NCBI GenBank assembly: GCA_026898455.1
Contig: JAPKLW010000050.1
Span: 226,814-290,813, forward strand
From: Plectranthus barbatus
Taxonomy: Eukaryota; Streptophyta; Magnoliopsida; Lamiales; Lamiaceae
Direction of reading: 5' to 3'
DNA length: 64,000 nucleotides
The notes under the pieces were generated by a model. That model saw only the letters and a list, made by a program, of their open reading frames with translations. It made no database searches and was not told the DNA's origin. Shown here piece by piece: positions 35,533 through 48,029 of this stretch. Positions within the stretch are counted from its first letter, which is position 1; each line of letters starts with the position of its first letter. Position numbers and translations under genes: made by a program.

Positions 35533-35578
<46 letters not shown>

Positions 35579-38132
35579 TAATTACACTGTTTAATATAGA
35601 AAAATAATTATATTTAATTGATAACAAAATAACTCCAAGTACCATTTTAAGGAATGGATAGAGATTATTTGCATCATCCATTACATTTTCGCATAAGTCA
35701 ATTAATTTATGGGCTCCTTTAATCCTTTTACTTCAAGAATCTAGGAGCAACAATTATCATTATATATTAACATTGAAATGTACCATGCAGTGGACCCAGT
35801 AGTTTACTCTAATTCTTACCTGTCCATATAATCCCCAACCAAAAGTTAGCAGTGCACCAGCATCTGTTAAGAAAAGATCTACATTAAGACAACCAAATTG
35901 ACAGATTACGTCTTAAACTGCAGCTACAGTAAAAAAGTACACCATGCAATTGATTAGAAAATTTTGGATGGATACAGAAATTGGATTTATGGCTCCATGC
36001 CGAAACTGAACAAACGAGGAAAGATATAGCATTCAAATACCTGTAATGACAGCACTGTGTCTGCCTCCACAGGCAATTGCTTTTACATAGCTTCCAGGAA
36101 CTCTGAATCCCTGGCTTTCTGAAACCATGTTTCCACCAGAAAGGCCTAGTGAGCGACCCTTATTGAAAGATGAATCAATGCAGGGTACAGGATGAGGAGA
36201 CGACACCATTCTTATTCGCGATCCTAGGCCCAACTGTCCCTCACCTCCATAGCCCCAACCCCACACCTGCCCTACATCTGTAACTTGAGCAAACCAAGAG
36301 CATAAGATAACAGCTCTACAACTCACAAAGCACATGCAGTTAAACACAGCAACAAATTGTCTACCTGACAATGCTAAGGTGTGTCGACCCCCAGCAGCAA
36401 CAGATGAAATCCTTACACCTGGGTTAAGTGCTACTAGACAAGGGAGTGCTGAAAGAGTTTCATCACCAGATGAGCTCTCAGCTAATTGTCGAGCCGGTGA
36501 CACGCGTCTTCTTTTAGAAGTGTCATCACCCCATCTACTATCACTGGTAGATCCTGAAGCACCACTGGATCTTGATCCATGAAAGCGAGGGCTTACTGTA
36601 GTGGAGTTGCTCCAAACTAAGTCAGTCTGTGTAACTTGAATTCATTTTTACATCACCATCCCAGTGACCAGAAAACAATACCTTGCTCAGTCAACGACAA
36701 GCTCTGCCTCTCCCCCAATTCCTTCTCCATACTTGAACTCGTTGAAGGATCGCTAAGGACTTTGCCAGTAGGGACACATTCTTTCCATCCCCAAGTGTAA
36801 ATTTCCCCACTGACTGCATTATTCATTTAAGCTTCAGTTGGTTTATCAAGGAATTGAAAAACAGGTACAAAGTAATGAAGAAAAATAGCATCCATCACAT
36901 ATGCAGATGATGAATACGTGGCATACTCTAGGAATAGGTTTCAGTTTCCTTTGGTGAGTAAAATATCTAAATGTCCACTTGTATATGATTACAAACACAA
37001 TAATCTAAAGCCCATAGAACACATTATCTACATTATCTAGCTAGGAAGGCTTGTCAAGCTGGTTCCTTTTATTTAAGTTAACTAGATATAGGCATTGCAC
37101 ATGTTTTTATATAAGTAAAAGAAACCCATAGGTGATATTGAGCTATGCCATATCTGCATCACAGTGAAAATCAAATACTTGTCTTCGCTGTACGCACTTG
37201 ATATGTACCTGTTACAGAAACGCAGTGTGCCCAACCAGCGGCAGCTTTTGCTATTATGGCCTCTGCAGGAAGTGGAAAAGGCTCCGGTGTTTCCTTAACA
37301 ATATCGTGAAAGAGTAGGTTATAGAAAAAGTTTTTGAAGAAGTCAGTTTGCAAGTAAGAAATCATGTATTAATTCATTACCCCATGTTTCCCAGATGTCA
37401 CGTAGCTTTGGCCTAAGTCATCTGTTGACCCCCATGTAATAAGCTTTCCAGAGTCTGACAAAAGAATCAATAAGTTTAGGTATGCTGGAATAAAGTCTAA
37501 TGCCAGAGTTTTAAGTACAACAAGAAAAAAACTGCATCAAATATTTCTCAAGTAAACTCAGGGGCTATAGCAAAATGGCCAAGAATTTATTTCATTATAG
37601 AGAGTTGACGATAAAATAGTAATGACTTCTGGAGATGGATTGATGCTTCATCTCTGAAAGAAGAAGCTGTTGTAAAGTAGAGATAGCCGCCTGTTGCATT
37701 GTGAATAGAAAACTTAGCTCAAACAGCAAAACAAGTCATCAAATATCTTTTCCGAAGTTCAAAACTGGTATAATTTCATTGACGAGCCGCTTATTCAATT
37801 CCTATTGAATCAAGAGCAGGAATAAATTGAGAGAATGAGAATGTCGTATGTTCAATGCGAAGAATCTGGAACCATAAATTCGGAACAAATCATGATTTTT
37901 TCTAGGAGTAAAGCAAATTAACAAGCTCGAGATTACCTGAAATGGCCATGGCGAAACCACAGCCGCCGCCACAAACATCCTTCCACGCGTTCTCGCCATG
38001 CGGCAGCCGGACCACCACCGGCGACAAAATAGGCGCCCTCTGCGGCAATGCTCCGGGCAAATACCCCCACATAAACACTAACTTCTCCTCCATTCTCATA
38101 CCTTCTTCACTTCCTTCCCCATCAACATTCAT
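33337..38132 (-). CDS. RCC1-repeat (regulator of chromosome condensation family) protein, 11 exons
   Basis: Exons on the minus strand: 38132-37937, 37454-37381, 37293-37209, 36813-36682, 36616-36365, 36277-36041, 35863-35820, 34221-34039, 33857-33767, 33579-33536, 33459-33337. All introns are GT-AG and phases join, giving 1461 nt and 486 residues with no stop. RCC1 blades are seen as VFMWGYLPG (about 20), ITWGS, IYTWGW, WGWGYGGEGQLGLG (about 252-265), FGWGLYGQ, FGGNQFGQLG (385-394) and CWGWNKYGQLGLGD (about 438-451), with AxGxxH(S/T) signatures between them. A Ser-rich insert at about 165-200 ends in KRRR (197-200), a possible nuclear signal. The length and seven-blade layout fit plant RCC1/UVR8-like proteins. 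A relation to the TCF1 type is my guess. The gene appears intact. Confidence 0.93.
35235..35536. mobile_element. MITE in RCC1 intron 7
   Basis: About 300 bp with inverted arms. The left arm runs GTGATCAAGTGCTAAAA ... ACTAAATAGGAATGAATC ... GTTGAGATT; the right arm in reverse complement has GTGGATCTCATGCTAAAAG ... GCTAAATAGGAATGAATC ... GTTGAGATT. TA runs flank both sides. It sits inside the 1.6-kb intron 7, clear of the splice sites. The superfamily is not certain. Confidence 0.7.
35536..35576. repeat. (TA)n microsatellite in RCC1 intron 7
   Basis: About 20 alternating TA units adjoining the right arm of the intronic MITE. Confidence 0.95.
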
Positions 38133-38640
38133 TCCTTTTAAATTAACCGCAATTCAATCCTATTTCTCGACAGCAGCAACAAAAACAACAGAGAAAACTT
38201 CAAATCGTTGCAATTACAACAAAGGAAAAAAAAGAATCAGTAAAATTAAGAATGAGGGAAAAAAATCGCTAAATCTCAGCTGTCGATGAGTTTCCGGAGA
38301 GAAAAGTGCCCTAAAGCAGTGAAAAGGGTCGTATCAATTTCGGGCAAGCAATGGTGCCACGTCACACAATCGTTTGGCCCACTCCCCACGTGGCGAGCTG
38401 TGAGCCGCTAGATGTCTCGATGATTCTCCACCAGGAGTTGCAGGAAGTTTCTGGAAGGTGAGAAGAATTTCCCGCCTCCCAACAGCAGTGGTGGCTGCCG
38501 CGTCCCTCTGAACTCCCGCCACGTGTCTAATCACACCAATCATTAGAGTCTTCCACGTGTCCCGTGGCTGTGGGCGACTTTCCTATTGGCGTGTGCTGAC
38601 GTCGGCTCTTGGACCGATTTACCCTTCCAACCGGATCCAA
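38133..38640 (-). promoter_or_regulatory. RCC1 gene upstream region with ACGT-box cluster
   Basis: Within 250 bp are three perfect CACGTG G-boxes (38387-38392 in CCACGTGG context, 38520-38525, 38554-38559), a CCACGTCA (38357-38364) and a TGACGTC (38597-38603), plus an inverted CCAAT (38585-38589). These are binding sites for bZIP/bHLH factors in abscisic-acid, light or stress responses. The region is less AT-rich than the surroundings. No clear TATA box was fixed. Transcription start not determined. Confidence 0.6.
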
Positions 38641-38856
38641 ATAAACAAAGCAAAAGAAAGAAATAATGCATTAGCCCCAAGTTTAGAAGATAGTGGTTAA
38701 TTATGTATCATTAATTAATTGAGTTAACGTTATTTTAGTATACATTATTTAGACACAAAGAGTAACTCTAATTTGATCCCACAATGAAATTAATCATAGA
38801 AAAAATTTTAACCACTACGTTTGAGACATTGTGAATAATTATAGATTAAAAATAGA
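38641..38856. other. AT-rich spacer, nothing recognised
   Basis: A short AT-rich stretch between the RCC1 promoter and the Stowaway-like element, with no ORF or repeat of note. Confidence 0.5.
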
Positions 38857-39038
38857 TACTCTTTCTGTCCCTAATTATTAATTTTATTTCAAAATGGCAC
38901 GATAACGAATATTTATGAGTGTAGTGAAATTAATAATTTATTTGTGAGTGTGAAAAAGTTTATCATTTTAAAAAATAAAACTAATAAATGGGACAAACCA
39001 AAATGATAAGTAAGACTAATAAACTAGGACATGGAGTA
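38857..39038. mobile_element. Stowaway-like MITE (about 180 bp)
   Basis: Starts TA-CTCTTTCTGTCCC and ends GGACATGGAG-TA, a decayed form of the CTCCCTCCGTCCC terminal repeat typical of plant Stowaway (Tc1/mariner) MITEs, with a TA duplication. No coding capacity. Confidence 0.75.
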
Positions 39039-39615
39039 TTAAATAATCCCCTTCCATACAATTGAATTAAAAACTCATAATCCCCTTGTTAGGAATTTTA
39101 TATGCAAGCTTGAATCTTGAACAATCACTATAGAATCACAACCGAAAGCGAAAATGTGGTTCTTCAACTAACTATATCCATGGAAAACGACATTCCAGTA
39201 ATTTTATTGATATTTTTGGTTTGTACAAAAATTCTTTAACTTTCACAGAAATCACCCAGAAAAATCTCTCCATCGCTCTGCTCAACAAAGACGATGATGA
39301 ACACTGAAGTATTCAGCTTGTATAACAACGGATATATAAAGAACCCCATCTAAATGGCTCTTGGCTTGACATTTGTCAAAATCTGGCCTACTTACAAAAA
39401 CGTAACCACCAGAAGCATAATTTTTACTCTCTTGTTTCAAACGGGCATCTCTCCCAGACTTAGCCAAAATAACAAGAGGTAAAACATCACACGGGAAGAC
39501 ATGCACTCAACAAATGTAGCTCATGCCTTCACATTTACAATCACCACCAAGTATCAAAACCTGTGCATACCTTATTACGGATTCCATTACATAACTCATA
39601 TGCTGATCACAAGAA
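39039..39615. other. Flank of Copia remnant, possible decayed LTR
   Basis: No gene. TGTTAGGAATTTTATATGC at about 39093 could be the start of a decayed LTR belonging to the adjoining Copia remnant, but no matching second LTR or polypurine tract was found. Confidence 0.3.
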
Positions 39616-40430
39616 TTAGCACAACCCAATCATCTTCAAACATAAACAAGATTTATCAGTAGGAATAGCCTTAGTTAAGGCATTTGCTGGGTTAAAATAC
39701 GTATATATCTTCACCAACTTAACCAAACCCTTATCCACAATATCTCTAACAAAGTGGAACTTGATGTCTATGTGTTTGGACAAGTTATGAAACATTTGAT
39801 GTTTAGCCAGTGCTCCTTGACTGTCACAATAGATAGTAACAACCTTGTGTTGAATACCAAGCTCATTTAGTATACCTTTTAGCCACTCACCTTCCTTTAT
39901 GGCTTCTATTATAACCAGAAATTCAGTCTTTGTAGTTGATAGAGCTACCATAGACTGCACCCTTGATCTCAATACAACTGCAATCGCAAACAGCATGAAT
40001 AGATAGACTGTTTGGGATTTCCTTGTATCCAAGTTAGAAGCAAAATTTGAGTGAACAAATCCTTCAAGGGGGTTACAAATATAATTGTCTTGTCTCTCAA
40101 ACATACGACCTCTTGTTGACCCTTTTAGATATCTCATAATTCCCATCAAAGTTGTCCAATGTGGCTTTCTAGGTAGAGACATGAATCTACTTGTTACACT
40201 ATTTGAGTAGGCTATATCAGGCTTTGAGCAAGCCATGAGGTACATTAAACAACCAACAAGCCTTGCATATGGGATCTTTTCCATATCATGATACTCAGCT
40301 TCACTGGAATGTTTTTGAGATTCTGACAGCTTAATATTCATTCATATGAGAATTGCTAAAGGTCTGCAGTGGACCATATCAAACTTCTTCATCACTTTAA
40401 TCAAATCAGAAGATTGAACTACTTATTAGG
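39616..40430 (-). pseudogene. Copia RT C-terminus and RNase H remnant
   Basis: A second Copia family, different from copies 1-3. The end of RT is seen as LIKVMKKFDMVHCRPLAI, followed by a stop, then YARLVGCLMYLMACSKPDIAY and HWTTLMGIMRYLKGS. RNase H shows TTKTEFLVIIEAIKE, IYCDSQGALA and LSKHIDIKFHFVRDIV. The C-terminus MIGLC is the usual Copia pol end. An in-frame TGA lies near 40342 and the first RNase H block is poor. Everything 5' of RT is missing. Confidence 0.85.
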
Positions 40431-40846
40431 AAGTATTTCTACCTACTTGTTGCTTTAATCTGTCAAAAGGTTTTATAGAAACCACCCAGTTAGGAGTGTC
40501 TCTAGATTGACTTAGTTCACAAACTTGTAAAGTCCTGTTAGAATATATCGAGTTTTAACAGAATTGACGAAGCTGATCAAGAAAAATTGGGTGGAAATAC
40601 AAAGTCTCAGTTTGGATCATGTGGAGTATGGAGAGACTAGCTACTAGTTTGGAGCAAATGACTCAGAGAAACTGACGTACGACACTAGCGTGGATCGCCT
40701 CTAGTTTAGAAAGTCAATTTCTACTCGCACCAAAAGATAAAAAGAACAAGTCAGAGGAATACCCGAAGATCAGTCTTTAAGTTTGGAGATTCATTAAAGA
40801 CCGATGAAGCACCAACCAGTTTAGATTCCTCAGACTGACAAAAACC
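40431..40846. other. Unassigned sequence between Copia remnant and LTR
   Basis: The first 100 bases may continue the decayed RT. The remainder has repeated AGTTTGGA/CTAGTTT phrases resembling the next LTR family, but no ORF or clear boundary. Confidence 0.4.
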
Positions 40847-42236
40847 TGTTGGCCCCGAAATTAGAGTGCAAATAGGTGCAACGGAAGTTTGTATATGCAG
40901 CGGAAGCAAAAATAAATACACTTGCACTTGTTCAGATAGACAGAGGTAACTCAGTTTAGTATGTAAGAAGACTTAAGCTTAGGTCTGTCGTTTTTAGGTC
41001 AGTTTCACAGAATATACACTTCAATACTTGGACAAGTATTGAAGGTTTCAAAAGTTAGTTTGCGAAACTAAACAAGGCAGAAATATAAATAAAGCTGTAA
41101 AGAACACATGATATTTATAGTGGTACGGATTTAAATATCCTACATCCACTCTTCAGACCAAAGGTCTGGATAATTCACTAAATAAGTGCAAGCCTCCTTA
41201 CGATCTATACACAGCCCGTCAGAGCCTCCGTCCTTCGGTCAGCTAGGGCACTAGCCTAGGAACTCCTTGTGGGCTTAGTCTTCAGTTTGAAGTGAGGACG
41301 GCACCCCGCAACCTTCTTCCTGGTGGTTGGATGTTTGATGTTCTTCCCAGAACTCAGTTTGTTGGCATATGACTGTGAGAATCAGTATCCCAGAGTAGAA
41401 AACTGACTGCTATGAATATATCTAGTAAAGATGTATTCACTAAAGAAAAGCTTCAGCCTCGTGCTAGGAGAAGATAGAACGGAATGGAGAAGATAGCACG
41501 GAATAATAACTTAAGTTAGGGACTCAAGTCTCGTGTTAAGAAACACGGAAACTCAGAGAGTTTTAGCAGAGAGATGACTTAGCAGAGCGCTCTTCTTAGA
41601 GTGAGAATCATTAAAATTCGTAACCGTTTAAGGTTGATGTGTAGTCCTACTTATAGAGACTTTCTTCGAAATTTTGAATTTATGTCCGTTTGACACATAA
41701 ATCCAGTCATTAGACTCATGGAAGATGTTGTCCAATCGTAGCCCATGTCGTAGGTCTGCTTCTGCTCTGCCGTGTCAGTGTACTATATACTAACTTTGTG
41801 TCAGACTAAGTTTCAGTCTGAGGAATCCAAGTTTGGATAACCTCGTACTGACATTCACTTGGGCATGAATATGCCAAAGTACAAACGATCTTCGATGTTT
41901 TTCGAATAGCTCGTGCTTTAAAGATAGAGGCTCTTATACTGACTTCCCAAGGTCCGCATAGCTAGCTCTCATACTGACTTCCCATAGTCAGTATGGTTGA
42001 CTCTCATACTGACTGCCCACAGTCAAAATAGAAAACGCCCTCATACTGATTTCTCCTGGTCAGTATGGAAAACCCTCATATTGACTTCTCCTAGTCAGTA
42101 CGGGAAAGCCCTCATACTGAGTTTTCCTGATCAGTTCGGAAAACCCTATACTGAGTACCCGAACTCAGTTTTGGTCAAGCTATGCTTGGTGAAAACCAAG
42201 TTTCAAGGCATTCAGTTCTTCAGTTCTCAAGCATCT
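40847..42236 (+). repeat. LTR, 3' part cut off by Athila-A insertion
   Basis: Begins TGTTGGCCCCG, shares the CAGCGGAA and TTTATAGTGGT landmarks with the solo LTR at 30083, and so is a related LTR. It ends at 42236, where Athila-A starts, so its 3' part should lie beyond the right edge. A tandem array of CTCATACTGACTTCCC/AGTCAGTATGG units fills about 41930-42170. Confidence 0.6.
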
Positions 42237-43589
42237 TGATAAGTTCATAATTTTACTCACTTATCTATATTATTTTCTACTATTTTATGTAGTTTTGTTG
42301 AGTTTATCTGTATATTCTATGCATGAGTCTTAACTAGGTGGTGTTATGCTTGTCATGGTGCATTTTTACAGGTTTTAGGCCTAAATTCAATGGGAACCCG
42401 TGCTGAAAGCAAATGATGTTCAAAGAATCAGTTATGAGTTCCTCCACACATGGAATTCGAGCTAATAGAGCATGGCATTTGAAAGATCTGCGAGTTAGGT
42501 TTCCAATGCAACTAAAATCGAGTTAATTGGAGTTCGGGAGTGAAAGTTATGGCCAAAACCGTGAGACCGCGCAGATGGGGCGAAAAAGTGAAGGCTCGAT
42601 TTCGACCGACGTGGAGCGACTTCGATCGATGTGGACGATGCGCGTCGATCGATGCCATGCCACATCGATCGACGCATGACCCAAAAGGCAAAAATTTAAT
42701 TAAATTCAAACTATATCATATCTTTAGACCTAGACTTGATAAGATACACATCCACTCCTATAAATAGCCTTGTAAATTCGAGTTTTAATTATCTTTTCTT
42801 TTAGTATTGGAGTTTTTAGAGCTTTAATAGTTGGGAAACTCGAAACCCTTTACTTTTTCTTGTAAGTACTTTATTTTTGCAATTCAATATGTTTTCTTGT
42901 GGATATCTATCTGCGATGAGTGGCTAGAAATCCTAACGGGTCCTAGGGCAATAAATATCAATCTTAAATGCATTTTTAATTGATTAACACAAATTGCATG
43001 ATTTTGAATTCATGTTTTAATTATTAGAGTCTAGAATTGAATTCAGACTGAGAGATAAAATTGATTCTAGGTTCATTTATTAATTGAAAGACCGAGAGGA
43101 GAAAATTGATAATAGGAAAAGGAATTCGAATACAATTAAAGTTTCTGTCCTAGGGGAAGATAATAATTGTAGGGATTAATCTGTGAAATTATAAAAGGTT
43201 GATTATTACTGTGTTATTGAGGACGACAAAGCATACACATTCACATAATAGTAACCTAGGCTATAATTGTCTAACCAAGAAGTTATTGTATTTTTATGAT
43301 TTCCCACTAATGCAAGTTAATCAATGTACATGTATTCTGATTGATTGTTCGCCCCAGAATCTGTCTTTAAATTTTGCTTTCAAAACTCTTTAAATTTCCG
43401 CACTATTATCTTTACTTTTCAAATCAAAACCCCTGAATTCTATTTTATTCAAACAATAGATCTTATGATTACATCCAGTACATAAAATAATTTTGTTACA
43501 CAATTCCTCTGGGTTCGACTACCTATGGGTACTTTATAAATTTATTTACCACTATTCTGCAATTTATCTTTAGAATTTTACAGTGACCA
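42237..43589 (+). repeat. Athila-A 5' LTR
   Basis: 1353 bp, TGATAAGTT...GACCA. It starts with the same nine bases as the Athila-B LTR but is otherwise well diverged. It contains three GATCGATCGACG-like palindromes at 42600-42680. Confidence 0.85.
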
Positions 43590-43592
43590 AAT

Positions 43593-43610
43593 TGGCGCCG
43601 TTGTCGGGGA
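43593..43610 (+). promoter_or_regulatory. Athila-A primer-binding site
   Basis: TGGCGCCGTTGTCGGGGA, three bases after the LTR. This is the primer-site type used by Athila/Tat Gypsy elements and is identical to that of Athila-B. Confidence 0.88.
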
Positions 43611-43824
43611 GTTGTTAGATATTATTTTGTACTAGTTTATTCTAAGATTTGCTAAATTGAGTTGTATTTTATTTTAATTTGCGTGTGTGTATGTGTTTTT
43701 ATTATCGGCTTCAATCGACTCCTGCTCGTGTTGATCGACGTCGAGATCCTTTGTGCGTCGATCGACACCCACCCGTGTCGGTTGACGTCAAACTGATTTC
43801 TGTGTTGTTTTTGTTTCAGGTGGT

Positions 43825-45163
43825 TGATCACTAAATTATTTAACAAGCGACTTAGCAAAGCTAATAATATAGCGGCAAATGAAAATTATCGATCCCTCAG
43901 GGATTGAAGCAACGAAAAACCTTAAGTACTAAATAATAAGTTCTCAAAATACTGGTTAGGAAAATCAATTGAAAAGTTTTGGTTGTTTTGAAAATCGCAA
44001 TACTCGCTAATGAAACTTAAACAGGAAATTAAAATACTTTGATTGAAAACAGTTATGAGAATTACAGATTCCGGGAATATCTCCTTATCAAGTATGACAT
44101 GGATGAATAAATTGATTATTTCTCAATTTTAATTCCTCTTCGTAGTGAAACATCAGAAAAGTATTACGAACTTCTTTGTTGGACAATTCGTAAAGTAGAT
44201 TAATTAACTACCTATCTCCGCTCGGTCTCAAGATAAATTAATTAACTCCAAAGATCTACAGATTTATTCCTACAATCAATCTCCTTCAGTTACGACAAGA
44301 AATCAGATTATATTGTGAAAATCTCTTTCGATTGAAAACTATTAGAGTTACGTCTCAAGCAATTAACTAGTTAATCCTAATATGTGGCCAACAAATCAAG
44401 ATTATGAATAAGCACAGATTTCACAAACTACGAAGGGAAAGGGAAAATAATTCAATTAATCAAACATGTATACATTGATAATTCGAAACCCTAGAATCTG
44501 AGGAAGAGATTAGTTACACATATTCAAAATAATATTCATCATAGAAGAATAAAACCTGAATTGCATAAAAATTGGAATTCGAAAATAATCCTGCAGAACT
44601 CTGTCTTCAAACATAAACTTCAAAAACCTTGAGAAATTTTAATTAATCTTCAATACTAAATTCTGGTAAGTAATCTATTGTCTCTCTCTCTAAAAAACGA
44701 ATTCTATATGGCTTTTTATAATAGTGTAGAATGTATCATACAAAATCTAGGTGAAGATATGGCTTTATCTCCAAAACAGACGCAGACTAGGATTCCCGAC
44801 TTCGTGTCGATCGTGGGAGATTGGCGTCGATCGACGCCGGTGAAATGCCTTCGTCGATCGACGTCCAATGGCATCGATCGACGTGGATGCTGCCTCCGTC
44901 GATCTTCTTTTTTCTTCCTTCGTCGATCGCTCCTCCTTCATTCTCCTCGTCGATCGACGAGACATCCTCGTCGATCGACGTAGACCTGAAACTGGAAATC
45001 CAACTCTCCTCTGTTTATGGCCAAAACTCTGCATGATTCATCAAACACAACATTACGAGCACAAAAGCCAATTCATGCACGAAAACTAGTACAAAAACGA
45101 TCTTTACACCACACATTTAGTCAAAGAACAACCAGATAAGTTGGTGAAAATCCTAACTTATCA
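43825..45163 (-). repeat. Athila-B 3' LTR
   Basis: 1339 bp, starts TGATAAGTTAGG and ends TTTAGTGATCA on the element strand. Contains a cluster of six GTCGATCG palindromes at 44805-44990. The polypurine tract CTTTGGGGGAGT (45164-45175) adjoins it. Confidence 0.9.
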
Positions 45164-45175
45164 ACTCCCCCAAAG

Positions 45176-46640
45176 TTAAACCATTGATCGTCCTCGATCA
45201 ATTCACAGAAAAGAGTTCTAATCAAATGCAGATACAAGTGTGCAATGCCTCACAAGCTTCTTTTGCAATCTAAGTATCACTTATTCATATAAACCATGCA
45301 ATCCAAACAAATTCTAATTGTTAAATTATTGAGGAAGAACCTCACCGGGAAGTGTTTGCACTCATCGCTCAATCAAGTAAAAGGGCTTTGAAATTCACTC
45401 ATTCAAAGTTTTAGTTTACCTTATCATAGGTTTGATAAATTTCTCATCTCTCCACTGCTTGTTAGTGTGGTTTTTCAGGGAATCAAAAAGGTCTTGATTT
45501 GGTTGTAATGTGGCTTACCTAAGAGGTCGGATATTTTTTGGCTAAGTGACTCAAAATATTTCATTCCAACACCAAGTCTTTAGCATATCTTGCCCACATG
45601 ATTTTTTTCTTCTAACACACAATCTTGTTCCTTCTCTTTTGTAATTTTCAGGGTTCAAAATTTATTTTGGCTTTTGTGAACTACACGTGAAGTTTTTCTT
45701 CTCAAATTTTTTTTTCTCTTCTCTTTTCATTCATATTCACCAATGTTCACTCATTTTTTTTCTTTCGAAATTTACCCTTAGGAACCCCTAATTTTGCACA
45801 CAACCTCATATCACAATCCCACAGTTTTCATCCTCCAATAAATCACAGTTTCTTGTTCATCAACCCTCCTAATCAAAGATTTTTTTTTTCAAGGCTCAAG
45901 GGGGTTGCAAGTGAAAATTCAAGGCAAGTGTATGGGAGATGGGCTACGAAAGAACATGCCTAAAATCATTTTCACCTTATTACCACACTTAATGCAACCT
46001 CGAGAGAGAAATTCATCAAATTCTAGGAAGTAAATCTAATGACTTTGTCACTCATCAAACGAAAAGATGGCACAATTTCTCACAAGGTAGAAATTTTTGT
46101 TACTCCTCAACAATTACCCAATTCGGAACAATTATCATGCAAACATTTATATTTCAAAGATCAACTTATCAGGCAAAGCAGCTCCTATCATCGGCTACTC
46201 TATCACACGGATTATCATTCTTAATCAGCAAATATCTCAATTATCAACCAACAATTTAATTCCAAGGAAAGACAAGTATTCAATTCCAACACCAACATAA
46301 TCAAAAGTAGTTCCGACTGTCCTATGTTCAAAAGCTCCTAAAACAATACTCTAGACTATCCAACTCAGAACAAGTACCACAAATCAAGAGTTCAAAAATA
46401 CTATTTTTGAGTAAAAAGCCTTGCAGAGAGCAATTGTTCACACTGAAGCAAAAGAACAAGGATGGTGATGGTTCAGAAAAAACAAAACTAGAAAAACAAC
46501 GAAACAACGAAAACTTAAAATAAACAGGAAAATAAAAAAAAACAAACGTTTCCCTTTTCCTATCTTCATCCCCCCAAACTTGTTCCATTCGAAGGAGTGA
46601 ACAAGTTTGAAAGTTAGATAAGGAAAAAGGAAACGGTACC
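45176..46640 (-). other. Athila-B 3' untranslated region
   Basis: Between ORF3 and the 3' LTR. Pyrimidine-rich runs (45590-45780) and no coding region that I trust. Confidence 0.6.
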
Positions 46641-48029
46641 TCATTCCTCCTCTGGAGGATCCTCCATCTCAACATCGGGGGCAGGCCAAACGGGAAGTCG
46701 CCGCCGGCGGTCCTGGCGATCTCTGTGGCATCGGAGGTGGACAGAGTCGGGCTGGGTGTTCAGGAGAAGGCGCTGCATCTGCGTGTCGAGGGTGTTGAGC
46801 CTCGTGGTCACGTGCTAACGAAAAGTCGCCTGCCGGGTGTGCTCCTCGGCATGCAGAATAGCCTGCTGCTGTATGAACTGGTACATCATCGCCAGATCCA
46901 CTCCTCCGGAAGATGAAGACTCTCCCGCAAAGTGGCCGGACAAATGCCCACCAGTCTGATCGTGAATCTGCTCTCCTCCCCCATCGTGTCTGTCATCCTC
47001 TGGCGCCTCCTCCTCGGGTCCTTCTGGAGGTGTCTGTGGCTGTCACTGGTCGGGCTGAGCCAGCGGCCGGTGACGAAGTCAGGAGGTATCGGGACCTCCC
47101 TGTGCTCCGACCATGAGCCTCAAGTGGGCTGGTGTGCTCATCCACCAATTATCATGGAAGTGATAATGAGTGACGCGACTGAGGTTCCTCTGTGGCAATG
47201 GGAACCTGTCCCCATTGGACATCCGCAGAGACCAACCCACATCTCGTGGTGACAACATCAGCATCTTCACCAGAGCTCCGGTGCCAAGTCCTCGGCTATC
47301 CTCCTCAATCGACTCGATCTCTGACAGATCGATGCCCACATACTCCGCAATCGGGGTAATCAATCCCCCACTCCAGATGTTGCCCTTAGAGGCCTTGATC
47401 TGATGACTCCACTGGTCTATGACCAACGCCGCAAAACTGAACTTCTTGCCGGTCAGCATGCAGTAGATGGCGTACAATTCCCCCACTCTCACCATGCCGC
47501 TCTCGTGTCTGCCTGTGATGGACACCCCCATGCATCTCTGGAGATACCAAAACACTGGATTGTCGATGGAGGAAGCCTTCAGGTTCCCCGAGTCAAATTC
47601 CCGCAAGTCCTCCTTAGCATCAGCTGCTATCTGGCTCCAGAAGCGGACAATGTCAAAACTCGGGGGAAGAAAGCCAACTCCCCCTTTTCGGACGCCCCAA
47701 ATCTCTTCAAGCATGTCCCTTGGTATCTCGTAGTGTTCATTCAGCAGCTGGAAGGAGATGGTGGTCGGCTTGGACTCTGGCTGGACCTCAAAAACATGGA
47801 GTGAGACAAGAAACTCCAAGACAAGCGATGGATAGGTCGGCCACTGTGCTGTCATCCAAGCACTCCAGTTTACTCGCCGAAGAAGAGCCTCCACGTGAGC
47901 TCAAATTCCCAGTCGATGCATTGTTTCCGGGCATGGGTAAAGTGTCTGTCGGACGACAAACTCGTCGCTAGAGAATTTCTGAAAGCGTCTCTCATGAGCC
48001 TTTTTTGCGAAGGTGGGTTGGAAGTCCAT
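46640..48029 (-). pseudogene. Athila ORF3 (ATHILA ORF-1 family, env-position protein), broken
   Basis: The frame starts at ATG 48029 (MDFQPTFAKKAHERRFQ). After one TGA near 47900 it is open through 47079 (271 codons) with WPTYPSLVLEFLVSL and GVGFLPPSFD, the pattern of the PF03078 ATHILA ORF-1 family, which lies 3' of integrase in these elements. Three further in-frame stops lie between 47079 and 46640, with a Gln/Pro/Glu-rich tail. Family members sit where a retroviral env would be, but their function is not established. No signal peptide or membrane segment is obvious here. Confidence 0.78.

Noticed and set aside
44678..45089. Overlapping ORFs rich in RRST/SID in the Athila-B LTR (also 55868-56258, 48454-48994)
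   Set aside because: They are produced by the GTCGATCGACG palindromes read in several frames and lack consistent starts between the two LTRs.
47079..47894. Host gene of 271 codons
   Set aside because: It lies between Athila-B pol and 3' LTR on the same strand and has the ATHILA ORF-1 pattern.
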